A DNA stretch of 64,000 nucleotides from Larkinella terrae. GTDB lineage: Bacteria; Bacteroidota; Bacteroidia; Cytophagales; Spirosomataceae. Both the position numbers and the translations under genes were made by a program. Positions 34,250-43,380 of this stretch are shown in pieces; the stretch's first letter is position 1; each line of letters opens with the position of its first letter. Below the pieces are notes generated by a model. That model was not told the origin of the DNA and searched no databases. It saw nothing but the letters and a program-made list of their open reading frames with translations. The DNA lies in contig NZ_WJXZ01000009.1 of assembly GCF_009668025.1 (NCBI RefSeq), forward strand, positions 248,001 through 312,000, in the 5' to 3' direction.

Positions 34250-35661
34250 TTTTGAGTAAGCAGTTTATCGGCGTGGGCGTATACTTTTTCGATGGCGCTG
34301 GCAATTTCGTCCATATCGGTTCGGGTGCCGAGCAACATGTTCTGGGTAAGCCAGACGGCTTCTTCGTTACAAAGCCGGTCGTTCTGCGGACAGCGGTTTC
34401 GCTCGATGTAACTGTTAAAGTCCAGCATCGATTTCGGATACATTTTCTGGTAATTTTTGGTCTGGAACGTATCGTTCAGGTAAGGCATCGTGTTCAGTGT
34501 TGCGTAGCCTTTCGAGCACGGAATTCCTTCCGCCGTCAGGGCTTTCACAAACACATCCCGGGAAAGCCCCTTGAAGTTTTCCTTTTTGAACCGAAACGGA
34601 AAAAGGTGGAAAGCCGCCCGGGTCACATCGTCGTACAGTTTATACGGCACAATGCCGGGAATGTCTTTGATCTTCGATTTCAGGTAAGCCGCATTCTCGT
34701 TGCGGAGCGTGGTTTGGGCATCGAGTCGCTGGAGCTGCGCCAGACCGATGGCGGCCTGGTACTCCGTTAACCGCAGTTTGGTTCCCTGAATCAGCGTGCC
34801 TGCGCCGATGACTCCCGAGACCAAACCGTACGGATTGCCGTAATTCTGGTAGGAAAAACAGCGGTCCATAAACACATCGTCGTTACTGACAATGGCTCCG
34901 CCCTCGCCAATCGCCAGGTTTTTGGAGTTCTGGAAGCTGAAGCAGCCCGCGTTGCCGAGCGTACCGACTTTCCGGTGGTTTATTTCGGCAAAATGGGCCT
35001 GACAGGCATCTTCAATTACCACCAGATTATGCTTTTTGGCAATGGGCAGAATCTGGGTCATGTTGGCGGGTAACCCCAGAATATGGACCGGAATAATTGC
35101 CCGGGTTCGGGGGGTAATCTTTGCTTCGATTTTGGCGGGATCGATCTGGAACGTTTCGGGATCGACGTCCACAAAAACCGGCATGGCGCCAACCATCAGG
35201 ATGGGTGCCACGGTTCCGATAAAAGTGTAAGGCGGTACCAGCACCTCATCACCACCCCGAATGTCGAATTGCGCCAGTGCGGCCATGATCGCGTTGGTGC
35301 CATTGACCACGGTCAGCGCGCGTTTAACGCCGAGTGCGGCCGCCCATTTGGCTTCAAACTCATTCACCACATTGGCCCGCGACCAAATACCGCTGCGAAT
35401 GACTTCCAGCAATTGTTTTTCGTCCGTTTCGGGTTTCCACAACGGCCAGGTCGGCCAGGCTTTCGCCCGAACGGGTTTTCCGCCGAGCAAAGCCGGAGCT
35501 TCTGCGATGGAAATTGAGGGGGCTTTAATGGATTGAGGAATTGTTTCAGGCGTTAAAAGGCTTTTTCCGTTAGCCAACAGGGAGGGCGACAAAACCGCCC
35601 CCAGGCCGGTCAGCGAGTTTCGCCGGAGAAACTCCCGCCTTGAGAAATTCGTGTGCGACAT
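34246..35661 (-). CDS. Exported DegT/DnrJ/EryC1/StrS-family aminotransferase-like protein
   Basis: A 471-residue PLP-dependent sugar-aminotransferase homologue with a twin-arginine signal (SRREFLRRNSLTGLGAVLSP), an unusual combination for a PLP enzyme. The catalytic lysine is Lys247 in CFSFQNSKNLAIGEGGA. PLP-phosphate segments NGTNAIMAALAQFDIRGGDEV and ILGLPANMTQILPIAKKH with DACQAHFAE are intact. DegT proteins transfer amino groups to keto-sugars for glycan synthesis. The Tat signal suggests a folded, cofactor-loaded protein moved to the periplasm. It is co-transcribed and coupled to the ceramidase-like gene, and related pairs may occur in this clade (inference). Confidence 0.88.
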   Translation of the reverse strand: MSHTNFSRREFLRRNSLTGLGAVLSPSLLANGKSLLTPETIPQSIKAPSISIAEAPALLGGKPVRAKAWPTWPLWKPETDEKQLLEVIRSGIWSRANVVNEFEAKWAAALGVKRALTVVNGTNAIMAALAQFDIRGGDEVLVPPYTFIGTVAPILMVGAMPVFVDVDPETFQIDPAKIEAKITPRTRAIIPVHILGLPANMTQILPIAKKHNLVVIEDACQAHFAEINHRKVGTLGNAGCFSFQNSKNLAIGEGGAIVSNDDVFMDRCFSYQNYGNPYGLVSGVIGAGTLIQGTKLRLTEYQAAIGLAQLQRLDAQTTLRNENAAYLKSKIKDIPGIVPYKLYDDVTRAAFHLFPFRFKKENFKGLSRDVFVKALTAEGIPCSKGYATLNTMPYLNDTFQTKNYQKMYPKSMLDFNSYIERNRCPQNDRLCNEEAVWLTQNMLLGTRTDMDEIASAIEKVYAHADKLLTQK

Positions 35662-35918
35662 GCGGTTCAGGGTCTTTAGGACTTTTGCAGGTATTCAATT
35701 CATCTGCTTTCCAAATTACAAAAGATTCCTTATTTGCAATATCGCCTGGACCGTCACGGCGGCATTTGAATTCCAAAAACATTCCGTCTGGCAACAACAG
35801 ACGAAATTTTTGGCACACTAGCAGAAGCCTTTTCATCCTGAATTCCAGATATTTGATCGATTAAATTTCCATTCACGCTAACGATCACCTTGCGCTCACC
35901 CTTATTAAAACCGCAGCC

Positions 35919-36785
35919 ATGAACAGATTGAAACTGGTTCTCCTGACTTTAATCATTGGCGTGTCGACGCTATCGGTTTCAGCTCAGTCGACATTGCCCG
36001 TTGCTTCGACCGGAAGCACGGTTTACGGCAACAATGCCAAAGTGGGGAAATACGCCAATATCCGCGGTTTCAGGATGTATTACGAAGAGTATGGCGTAGG
36101 AAAACCGCTGCTCATTATCCACGGCAATGGCGGTTCCATCAAAGACTTCAAAAACCAGATTCCGTATTTCGCCAAAAACTACCGGGTGATTCTGGCCGAT
36201 AGCCGGGCCCAGGGAAAATCAGTCGACCCGGGCGACTCGCTCACGTACGAAATGATGGCCGACGACTTCAATGCCCTGCTGAATACGCTGCGGATTGATT
36301 CCTGTTACGTCATTGGCTGGAGCGACGGCGGTATCAACGGATTATTGCTCGCAATGCGGCACCCCGAAAAAGTGAAGAAACTGGCCATCACAGGTGCAAA
36401 TTTATGGCCCGATACCACGGCCCTAGAACCGAAGCTTTTTCATTGGATCGTGTCCAACAATGACAGTCTGGCGACCGTGGCCCAAACGCCGGATGTCAAA
36501 GCGCAGAAAAAACTCCTGAACCTGATGGTGTTCAATCCGCATATTTCAACGGCCGATTTGAAAAAGGTAAGCTGTCCGACGCTGGTCATCGGGGGCGACA
36601 ACGACGTCATTCTGCCCCGGCACACGCTGGAGATTGCGGAAGCGCTGCCGAAATCGTATCTCTGGATTTTACCCAATTCCGGGCATTCGACGCTGATACG
36701 GTACAAGGATCAGTTCAATCAGGAAGTCGGGGAATTTTTCAAAAAACCGTACCGGAAGGTCAAGGGCCTGTCGCAACTTGAATAA
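35919..36785 (+). CDS. Secreted alpha/beta hydrolase
   Basis: A 288-residue exported hydrolase with signal peptide MNRLKLVLLTLIIGVSTLSVSAQ. The fold's core is clear: LLIIHGNGGSIKDFKNQIPYF (HG oxyanion motif), RVILADSRAQGKS, the nucleophile elbow GWSDGG, and a C-terminal LPNSGHSTLIRY providing the catalytic His. The Asp is expected in CPTLVIGGDNDVIL. It belongs to the large esterase/haloalkane-dehalogenase-like family; the substrate is unknown. The downstream membrane protein starts about 160 bp later with its own promoter box. Confidence 0.92.
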   Translation: MNRLKLVLLTLIIGVSTLSVSAQSTLPVASTGSTVYGNNAKVGKYANIRGFRMYYEEYGVGKPLLIIHGNGGSIKDFKNQIPYFAKNYRVILADSRAQGKSVDPGDSLTYEMMADDFNALLNTLRIDSCYVIGWSDGGINGLLLAMRHPEKVKKLAITGANLWPDTTALEPKLFHWIVSNNDSLATVAQTPDVKAQKKLLNLMVFNPHISTADLKKVSCPTLVIGGDNDVILPRHTLEIAEALPKSYLWILPNSGHSTLIRYKDQFNQEVGEFFKKPYRKVKGLSQLE

Positions 36786-36888
36786 ACGTCCGCTGATTTC
36801 ACTGGCGGTTAGTGCGTCATAGGCCCGCTTTATACACCGGATTCCGCTCACTGGCAATTGCGGTTTGCCTGCCCTTTGCGAATATCGA

Positions 36889-36896
36889 TACTTTTG
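36889..36896 (+). promoter_or_regulatory. -7 box for the DUF1624 gene
   Basis: TACTTTTG matches TAnnTTTG and lies 45 bases before the ATG at 36942. It shows that the long N-terminal extension upstream of it is not translated. Confidence 0.5.
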
Positions 36897-36941
36897 GTTT
36901 TCCGAATTATAGCCTCCAACCGACTAAAAAAAGTGTTACCG

Positions 36942-38120
36942 ATGATCATTAACCGCCAACCGATGCCGACTTCGCTGACGAAAAACCGGATTGCGTCCAT
37001 CGACCTGTTGAAAGGGCTCGTAATGGTTTTGATGGCGCTCGATCACACGCGGGATTATTTTCACCAGTCCAGCAGTGTTTTGGATATCACCGACCCCGCA
37101 CACGCCACCTGGCCGGTTTATTTAACCCGGTGGATCACGCATTTCTGCGCGCCGACGTTCAGCTTTTTAGCAGGGCTTTCGGCCTATTTTTCGGGCAGAC
37201 GAAAAACGAAATCGGAGCTTTCCGGCTTCCTGCTCAAACGCGGACTCTGGCTGGTTTTTCTTGAGGTCACAGTTATAGCATTTGCCTGGTATTTCGACGT
37301 TCAGTTTCGAAACATTGATTTGGCCGTCATCTGGTGCCTGGGGATCAGCATGATTTTTTTAGCCGCGTTCGTTTACCTTCCTAAAAATCTTATTCTGATT
37401 CTTTCGTGCCTAATGATTTGTGGTCACAATTTGCTGGACACTGTTCATTTTGAAGGCAATGCCTGGTGGAGTATCGTCCACGAACTTTCTTCCGTCAAAC
37501 TCTCCGAAACGCATACTTTAAACATCGTTTATCCGATTGTTCCCTGGATTGGCGTGATGGCGCTGGGGTATTATTTTGGCAATTTTTATAATGCCTCAAT
37601 TAATCGAAAGAAACTATTCAACGCAATCGGAATTTCGGCTCTGGTGCTGTTTGTGCTGATCCGTTCGACGAATGTATACGGCGACCTCGCTCCCTGGAAA
37701 CCGTACGAAACCGCCAGTCAGACGATTATGTCTTTCCTTAATGTCACCAAATATCCACCCTCCTTTTTGTATTTATTGGTAACCCTGTCCGGCGCCTTTC
37801 TCTTTTTGGCAAATTCGGAAAAATGGCGGGGCCGAGTGGTTGATTTCTTTTGCGTGTTCGGTCGGGTTCCTTTCTTTTATTACATTTTACATCTCTACCT
37901 GATCCGCGTTCTGGCGCTGCTCACCGCCGAATTGACCGGTTATGGCTGGGAGCTGATGGTCCAGACTTCCTTTGACATTGACCTGAAAGATTTCGGGTTT
38001 AACCTCGAAATCGTCTATTTAATTTGGATCGGGATTATTCTGTTATTATACCCAATCTGTAAACGTTTCGACCTTTATAAGCAGCGTCATAAGGAACACT
38101 GGTGGCTGAGTTATTTATAA
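36942..38120 (+). CDS. DUF1624 (heparan-alpha-glucosaminide N-acetyltransferase-like) membrane protein
   Basis: A 392-residue polytopic inner-membrane protein with about ten hydrophobic segments. The family signature near the N-terminus is IASIDLLKGLVMVLMALDHTRDYFH, and WITHFCAPTFSFLAGLSAYFSGRRK follows. Related proteins transfer acyl groups to sugars across a membrane, as in HGSNAT and YeiB-like families; no substrate is known here. The ATG at 36942 (or 36963) is chosen over a start at 36858 because the promoter box lies between, and the upstream residues lack family similarity. It ends shortly before the terminator and tRNA-Leu. Confidence 0.88.
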   Translation: MIINRQPMPTSLTKNRIASIDLLKGLVMVLMALDHTRDYFHQSSSVLDITDPAHATWPVYLTRWITHFCAPTFSFLAGLSAYFSGRRKTKSELSGFLLKRGLWLVFLEVTVIAFAWYFDVQFRNIDLAVIWCLGISMIFLAAFVYLPKNLILILSCLMICGHNLLDTVHFEGNAWWSIVHELSSVKLSETHTLNIVYPIVPWIGVMALGYYFGNFYNASINRKKLFNAIGISALVLFVLIRSTNVYGDLAPWKPYETASQTIMSFLNVTKYPPSFLYLLVTLSGAFLFLANSEKWRGRVVDFFCVFGRVPFFYYILHLYLIRVLALLTAELTGYGWELMVQTSFDIDLKDFGFNLEIVYLIWIGIILLLYPICKRFDLYKQRHKEHWWLSYL

Positions 38121-38184
38121 TTTTTTGAGAACGTCAGCGCATGGCAAGTTGAATTTTACCCTAACCGGAATCCGAGAGGCTGTT

Positions 38185-38226
38185 AAAACAAAACAGGCCA
38201 CCCGATTGGGCGACCTGTTTTGTTTT
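38185..38226 (-). terminator. Terminator of tRNA-Leu
   Basis: AAAACAAAACAGG pairs with CCTGTTTTGTTTT, 13-bp perfect stem, two bases after the 3' end of the minus-strand tRNA. Confidence 0.85.
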
Positions 38227-38227
38227 G

Positions 38228-38311
38228 TACCGGGAGCCGGACTCGAACCGGCATGCCCTTGCAGACATTGGTGTTTGAGACCAACGCGTCTACCGATTCC
38301 GCCATCCCGGC
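38228..38311 (-). tRNA. tRNA-Leu (anticodon CAA)
   Basis: An 84-nt class II tRNA on the minus strand, from GCCGGGA to TCCCGGT plus discriminator A. The anticodon arm TTGGTCTCAAACACCAA has loop CTCAAAC (anticodon CAA), followed by a long variable arm and the T-arm GCCGGTTCGAGTCCGGC. The 1-72 pair is G-T. Confidence 0.95.
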
Positions 38312-38468
38312 ATACAAACGGCGCGTATCGCTCAAGCGAACGTGGGTGCAAAAGTAGCGTTATAAATGAATAATGAACAATGAATAATGAATATTTTTTT
38401 GTCGTCTTACACAGATTTACCGCCTTTAAAAGCGTTATCCACCGGTTTTTCGACTCATTACTAATCAC

Positions 38469-39707
38469 TTATTCGTACCGCAGTGCTTCGATTGGATCCA
38501 GGCGGGAAGCTTTAAAGGCCGGATAAATGCCGGAAAATAAACCCACCGTTACGCAAACCAGAATGCCGATCGCCATCCAGAACCAGGGAACGACAAACTG
38601 GCCGTTGCCCTGACTGACAATCGTTGAGATCAGATTGCCGATTCCGATTCCCAGCACAATTCCGCCTAAACCGCCCATGATGCAGATCACGATGGCTTCA
38701 ATCAGGAACTGCTCGCGAATGCGTTTTGGGGTAGCACCCAGGGATTTCCGGATGCCAATTTCCCGGGTTCGTTCCGTGACCGACACCAGCATGATGTTCA
38801 TCAGGGCGATGGATGCGCCCAGCAAGGTGATAAAACCGATGCCAAAACCGCCGATCCGGAGGTAACCCGTAATGTTTTCAAAATCTTTGGCGAGCTCATC
38901 CGCCCGTTTGATTTCAAACGAGTCGGGTCGACCGAGGGGATCACGGCGGATCTGGCGCATCAACCCCCGCGCTTCGGCTACCGCCATTTCGGCATCTCCC
39001 ATATTGGGAACCGAACCGGTAATGTCAAACGTCAGCGTTCGGTTGGCGGCCATCGCCCGGGCATTCTCCAGCGGAACCAGGGCCTGGCGATCGTCTCCCC
39101 CACCCGAAAAACCGCCCTTCTTTTCCAGCACGCCAATGACTTTAAATTTTCCGCCCAGAATGTTAATTTCCTTGTTCAGCGGATTGATGTTGCGTTCAAA
39201 CAAAGTAGTGGCTATCTCGCTGCCGATAATGGTGACATTCAGTGAATTTTCCAGGTCGGTTTGGGAGAAATTCCGGCCCGACTGCAATTTTATGGCTTTA
39301 ATTTCCAGGTAATTATCGTCCACGCCAATCAGTTGAACGTTGGGGTTGGTTTTTTTGGACGCGTATTTTACCTGAGCCGCCCCGGTCACGGAAGCGTAAA
39401 CCGCAATATTGGCACCCTGCTGAAAACGCCGTTTGAAAGTCATCGCCTGGTGGTAGTCGATGGGTGGCACCCGCTTTTCGGATCGACCTCCAAACCGCCG
39501 GTACATCTGCGGTCCCTGAATATCAAACGTATTCGCCCCCAGACCGGCAAAACTGTTGTCGACCGAGCTCTGCAATCCGTCGATCGCCGTTAAAATTCCG
39601 ACCAGTGACGTGATCCCGATGGCGATGATCAGCGACGTCAGAATCGTTCGCAAACGGTTGGAAATAATGGATCGAATGCCTTCGCGGATATTTTCGAGGA
39701 GATTCAT
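38469..39707 (-). CDS. ABC transporter permease (MacB/FtsX type)
   Basis: A 412-residue membrane protein with one N-terminal transmembrane helix (LRTILTSLIIAIGITSLVGILTAI). A periplasmic MacB-like domain follows (about 45-280, containing LIGVDDNYLEIKAIKLQSGRNF and ETTL-like strands). The C-terminal FtsX domain holds three helices (FGIGFITLLGASIALMNIML, VICIMGGLGGIVLGIGIGN, MAIGILVCVTVGLFSGIYPA) and the signature PAFKASRLDPIEALRYE. MacB-type systems extrude macrolides, peptides or lipoprotein cargo together with an ATPase and adaptor, neither of which lies beside this gene. The protein is therefore an orphan permease or works with distant partners. Confidence 0.92.
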   Translation of the reverse strand: MNLLENIREGIRSIISNRLRTILTSLIIAIGITSLVGILTAIDGLQSSVDNSFAGLGANTFDIQGPQMYRRFGGRSEKRVPPIDYHQAMTFKRRFQQGANIAVYASVTGAAQVKYASKKTNPNVQLIGVDDNYLEIKAIKLQSGRNFSQTDLENSLNVTIIGSEIATTLFERNINPLNKEINILGGKFKVIGVLEKKGGFSGGGDDRQALVPLENARAMAANRTLTFDITGSVPNMGDAEMAVAEARGLMRQIRRDPLGRPDSFEIKRADELAKDFENITGYLRIGGFGIGFITLLGASIALMNIMLVSVTERTREIGIRKSLGATPKRIREQFLIEAIVICIMGGLGGIVLGIGIGNLISTIVSQGNGQFVVPWFWMAIGILVCVTVGLFSGIYPAFKASRLDPIEALRYE

Positions 39708-39785
39708 ATTAGCATAAAAATTGCTTATCTTCGTTTACTACCAGTAGATACAAAGCTACTCAAAACAGCTAAAAAAAGATTACCG

Positions 39786-41048
39786 ATGAAAAGGCTGCTC
39801 TTACCGCTCATCCTCATTTTGGCATTGACGACTCCCCTGTTTGCGTCGAAAATCCTGATTCCAATGGATGAAAGTCAGAAGAATCACCTCAAGGCATATG
39901 GCATTGCATACTGGGTTTTACGCCAGTTCGATACCGAAGTCGACTGGCTCCTCAACTACCGGGGCGGCAGTTTTATGTTGCCGCACACGCAGAAATTTGT
40001 CAACGAAATGGTGATTCGGGGCGTCAGCTACGAGGTCATTTCCGATGCGCAGGGTAATCAGATCATTGCGGAAGTTTCGTCGCCGGATGTGAACATGGAC
40101 GCAGTAAAATTGCAGAAAGCGCCGAAAGTGGCCGTATATTCCCCCAAAACCAAGCAGCCCTGGGATGACGCCGTGACGCTCGTGATGACCTACGCCGAGA
40201 TCCCCTATGAGACGGTTTTTGACGAAGAAGTGATGGACGGAAAACTGGCGCAGTACGACTGGCTGCACCTGCACCACGAAGATTTTACGGGCCAGTACGG
40301 CAAATTCTTCCAGTTCCGCGACCAACCCTGGTACCAGGCCCAAAAGCGCGAAGCGGAGTTAATTGCGAAGAAATACGGTTTGAGTAAGGTATCGGAACTG
40401 AAACGAAATGTCGCCAAAAAAATTCGGGATTATTGCCTGGGTGGCGGCTACATGTTTGCCATGTGTAATGCCACGGATACCTACGATATCGCCCTGGCGA
40501 CCCAGAATACCGACATTGCGGAATCGATTTACGACGGCGATCCGGCCGATCCGGCCGCCAATAGCAAGCTGGATTACAGCCAGACCCTCGCTTTCCGGAA
40601 TTTTCAGGTGTACATCAACCCTTACCAGATCGAGTTTTCCAACATCGATAACCAGCCCGAAGAACGCGGTCTGATCGAGCAGAACGATTACTTCACGCTC
40701 TTTCAGTTTTCTGCCAAATGGGACCCGATTCCGACGATGCTGACCCAGAATCACATGAATATCATCAAGGGTTTTATGGGCCAGACGACCGCGTTTAAGA
40801 AAGGATTTATTAAACCGGAAGTGGTGGTGCTGGCTGAAAACCGGGCGGCCAACGAAGCGCGCTACCTGCACGCCCCTTACGGAAAGGGCTTCTTCACGTT
40901 CTACGGCGGCCACGACCCGGAAGATTACCGGCACGAAATCAACGAAGAACCCACGGACTTGAACCTGCACCCAAATTCAGCCGGTTACCGCCTGATTCTG
41001 AACAACATCCTGTTCCCGGCTGCTAAAAAGAAAAAGCAGAAGACGTAA
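39786..41048 (+). CDS. Conserved secreted protein, GATase1-like inference
   Basis: A 420-residue exported protein with signal peptide MKRLLLPLILILALTTPLFA. Its first strand, ILIPMDESQKNHLKAYGIAYW, and the segment GGYMFAMCNATDTYDIALA, with a strand-turn-helix around Cys, look like a glutamine-amidotransferase or ThuA-like alpha/beta fold. Related Bacteroidota proteins are sometimes annotated asparagine synthetase B, but no synthetase domain is visible. The C-terminus is Lys-rich (AAKKKKQKT). The sequence is divergent from the permease gene with a short shared upstream region. The function is unknown. Confidence 0.72.
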   Translation: MKRLLLPLILILALTTPLFASKILIPMDESQKNHLKAYGIAYWVLRQFDTEVDWLLNYRGGSFMLPHTQKFVNEMVIRGVSYEVISDAQGNQIIAEVSSPDVNMDAVKLQKAPKVAVYSPKTKQPWDDAVTLVMTYAEIPYETVFDEEVMDGKLAQYDWLHLHHEDFTGQYGKFFQFRDQPWYQAQKREAELIAKKYGLSKVSELKRNVAKKIRDYCLGGGYMFAMCNATDTYDIALATQNTDIAESIYDGDPADPAANSKLDYSQTLAFRNFQVYINPYQIEFSNIDNQPEERGLIEQNDYFTLFQFSAKWDPIPTMLTQNHMNIIKGFMGQTTAFKKGFIKPEVVVLAENRAANEARYLHAPYGKGFFTFYGGHDPEDYRHEINEEPTDLNLHPNSAGYRLILNNILFPAAKKKKQKT

Positions 41049-41365
41049 AACCGGGGAGTTGTTTCAATATTGAACAGATTGTGTTGATTGACCATCGACG
41101 ATTGACCGCCGACCATAGTTTTGTGTTATTTGACGATTGACGATTGACCGCCGACCATAGTCAATCGTCAATGGTCGATCGTCAACAATCTCTCACCTCC
41201 CAAAAGCTACCGGTTTCACCCCGCAAAGTTTCCAGTTCAAACATCAAACTTACGTGTTCATTCCAAACGGCTTTGGAAGATCGTGCCAAAGCGATGACCT
41301 TTGGATTATGAAGTTAACCACTTCGTATTTTCCATAAACAACAAATACATCCGAGTACGGAAACC
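41049..41365. other. Intergenic region with dispersed repeat copy 3
   Basis: It is occupied mainly by the inverted-repeat element at 41081-41190. No reading frame or RNA gene is recognised in the rest, which must hold the promoter of the cupin gene. Confidence 0.5.
41081..41190. repeat. Dispersed intergenic inverted repeat (TGACGATTGACC family), copy 3
   Basis: The largest copy: TTGACCATCGACGATTGACCGCC on the left and several inverse parts including TCAATCGTCAATGG and GGTCGATCGTCAAC on the right, with the unit ATTGACCGCCGACCATAG present twice. Confidence 0.75.
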
Positions 41366-41746
41366 ATGAACACATTCGTAACCTCACAGGCCACGTTGAA
41401 TCTCTCTCACGTTGCCATCCGCGAAGCCGACCTCGATTTGGCGGCTACCTGCGGAATCAAGTACTGGTTTTTGCCCACGCAGCCTCATTCCAAAGTTGAT
41501 AACGGCGTAGTCTGGCTGGCGGCCGGAGCCTGCGGAACGGCGCTCCACACCCATTCCGAAGAAGAGGAATATTTTTCGGTCGAATACGGCGAGCTGGAAA
41601 TTTTTGCCGGTGATCGCTGGATTCGCCTGACCGCCGGTCAATCCCTGACCATTCCGGCTGGCATGCGGCACACCCTGCGCAATCAGTCGACGCATTCCTG
41701 CCTGTATTTTTACAGCATTTCGCCTGAATTTGCTTCGGTGATTTAA
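41366..41746 (+). CDS. Cupin-domain protein
   Basis: A 126-residue single-cupin protein. The metal-binding cupin motif 1 is HTHSEEEEYFSVEYGELEIFAG, with the two His and one Glu, and motif 2 follows in LTIPAGMRHTLRN. The fold supports a small enzyme or a sensor of unknown ligand. The next gene encodes a glycosyltransferase whose start lies about 140 bp downstream; no functional link is shown. Confidence 0.9.
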   Translation: MNTFVTSQATLNLSHVAIREADLDLAATCGIKYWFLPTQPHSKVDNGVVWLAAGACGTALHTHSEEEEYFSVEYGELEIFAGDRWIRLTAGQSLTIPAGMRHTLRNQSTHSCLYFYSISPEFASVI

Positions 41747-41889
41747 GCGGTTTTTACTTCAATATAAATTCGTAACCCCCTTTCTGAAGGGGTTTGCTTG
41801 GAAGCTATTGCCCTGACTTTCAGGAATTCTTATACTGGCCAGGGCAATTATTTCCGATTCTGAACACCTTGCCAATCAAACAACAAATC

Positions 41890-43230
41890 ATGAACGCTAA
41901 GAAAATTCTTTTCGCAACCATTCCCGCCGACGGGCATTTCAATCCGCTGACGGGCATTGCCAAACATTTGCAGGAACTGGGCCACGATGTCCGCTGGTAT
42001 ACCGGTGGCCGGTACGTTACCAAAGCTCAAAAACTGGGCATTCCGGTCTACCCTTTTCAGGCGGCCAAAGTGGTCAATCAGGATACCCTGGAAGAATTAT
42101 TTCCCGAACGCCAGCGGATAAAAGGAACCATCGCCCGGCTTCGGTTCGATATCAACGAGGTATTTCTGAACCGCGCGCCAGAGTTTGTCGCCGATGTAAT
42201 CGATATTTATCAGGAATTCCCGTTTGAACTGTTGATCTGCGACGCCCTATTTACGGGTGCGCCCATCCTCAAACAACTGCTGGAAATTCCGGTCGGCACG
42301 ATTGGTATCGTTCCCCTGGCGGAAAGTTCAAGGGACCTGCCCCCGGCTGGCATGGGGCTGGAACCGGCGACCGGTTTTTGGGGAAAAAGCAAACAGAATA
42401 TCATGCGGTACCTGACCCAAAACGTTCTTCTAAAACCGTGCACCGAACTTTATAACCGGTTGCTGCGCCAGCACGGACTGGTACCAACCCGGGATTTTGT
42501 TTTCGATGCGTTTATTCGGGAAGCCGACGTCTATCTCCAGAGTGGGGTGCCCGGTTTTGAATATAATCGGCGGGATATGAGCCCCAACGTCCGGTTTGTC
42601 GGTCCGCTGCTTCCGTATACGAAAGGGGTGCGAAACGGTTTTGCCCATTACGATCTCCTTAAACTATACCGGAAAGTTATTCTGGTTACACAGGGAACCG
42701 TTGAACGGGACCCCGAGAAGATCATCGTTCCGACGCTCGAAGCCTTTAAAGACTCGGAATTCCTGGTGATCGCCACGACCGGCGGCTCCCAAACCGATGC
42801 GCTTCGGGCGCGGTATCCGCAGGCCAACCTGATCATCGAAGACTTTATCGACTTCAACGAAATCATGCCGTATTGCGACGTTTACGTGACCAACGGCGGT
42901 TACGGCGGGGTCATGCAGAGCATTCAAAACCGACTGCCGATGGTGGCTGCGGGCGTCCACGAAGGGAAAAACGAGATCACGGCCCGGATCGGTTATTTCA
43001 GGCTGGGTGTGAATCTGAAAACGGAAACCCCGACTCCCGAGCAGATCCGGATGCAGGTAACGAACGTGCTGAAGAATCCGGTTTACCGGCAAAGCATCGC
43101 GAAACTGCAGAAAGAATTTTCGGCGTATAATCCGAATGAATTGTGCGAAAACTACATCGCCGAAGTTCTGGGTGAATCGCTGCGTCCGCAGACTGTATCC
43201 ATTCAGAAAAGGGAGCCTGTGCTGGTTTAA
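41890..43230 (+). CDS. GT1-type (MGT/UGT-like) glycosyltransferase
   Basis: A 446-residue soluble GT-B glycosyltransferase. The N-terminal domain begins MNAKKILFATIPADGHFNPLTGIAKHLQELGHDV. The C-terminal nucleotide-sugar domain contains VILVTQGTVERDPEKII and a UGT-like donor signature, FIDFNEIMPYCDVYVTNGGYGGVMQSIQN followed by LPMVAAGVHEGKNEITARI. Members attach sugars to small hydrophobic acceptors such as macrolides, carotenoids or flavonoids; the acceptor is unknown here. The ATG at 41890 is chosen because the family N-terminus begins there. The upstream frame would add an unrelated 32-residue leader. Confidence 0.93.
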   Translation: MNAKKILFATIPADGHFNPLTGIAKHLQELGHDVRWYTGGRYVTKAQKLGIPVYPFQAAKVVNQDTLEELFPERQRIKGTIARLRFDINEVFLNRAPEFVADVIDIYQEFPFELLICDALFTGAPILKQLLEIPVGTIGIVPLAESSRDLPPAGMGLEPATGFWGKSKQNIMRYLTQNVLLKPCTELYNRLLRQHGLVPTRDFVFDAFIREADVYLQSGVPGFEYNRRDMSPNVRFVGPLLPYTKGVRNGFAHYDLLKLYRKVILVTQGTVERDPEKIIVPTLEAFKDSEFLVIATTGGSQTDALRARYPQANLIIEDFIDFNEIMPYCDVYVTNGGYGGVMQSIQNRLPMVAAGVHEGKNEITARIGYFRLGVNLKTETPTPEQIRMQVTNVLKNPVYRQSIAKLQKEFSAYNPNELCENYIAEVLGESLRPQTVSIQKREPVLV

Positions 43231-43317
43231 TTTCCCCGATTTGAAAACCGGTCGAAAATTGTCGCCAAATGCGCCTTTTCTGCGTAAAATGACATCCTGG
43301 CGGCCGTTTAGCTCAGG

Positions 43318-43325
43318 TATCTTTG
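43318..43325 (+). promoter_or_regulatory. -7 box upstream of the outer-membrane beta-barrel gene
   Basis: TATCTTTG, an exact match to TAnnTTTG, 55 bases before the ATG at 43381. Confidence 0.55.
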
Positions 43326-43380
43326 TAATCAGAAACCGGCGATAAAACCGGTTTAAACAAACAACAACAAATATATCATC

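Noticed and set aside
34246..35661. Spore-coat polysaccharide or antibiotic-sugar gene cluster
   Set aside because: No sugar-nucleotide or glycosyltransferase partner genes flank the aminotransferase; the neighbour is a ceramidase-like gene.
36858..36941. Longer N-terminus of the DUF1624 protein
   Set aside because: The promoter box at 36889-36896 lies inside it, and the extra residues have no family similarity.
38115..38468. Frame running through tRNA-Leu
   Set aside because: It lies on the tRNA and its terminator and repeats; no coding evidence.
39786..41048. Asparagine synthetase B
   Set aside because: No glutaminase Cys2 N-terminus or synthetase domain is visible, and a signal peptide is present; the label would be misleading.
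15527..41190. CRISPR array from repeats of TGACGATTGACC
   Set aside because: The copies are scattered, inverted and of unequal length, with no regular spacers.
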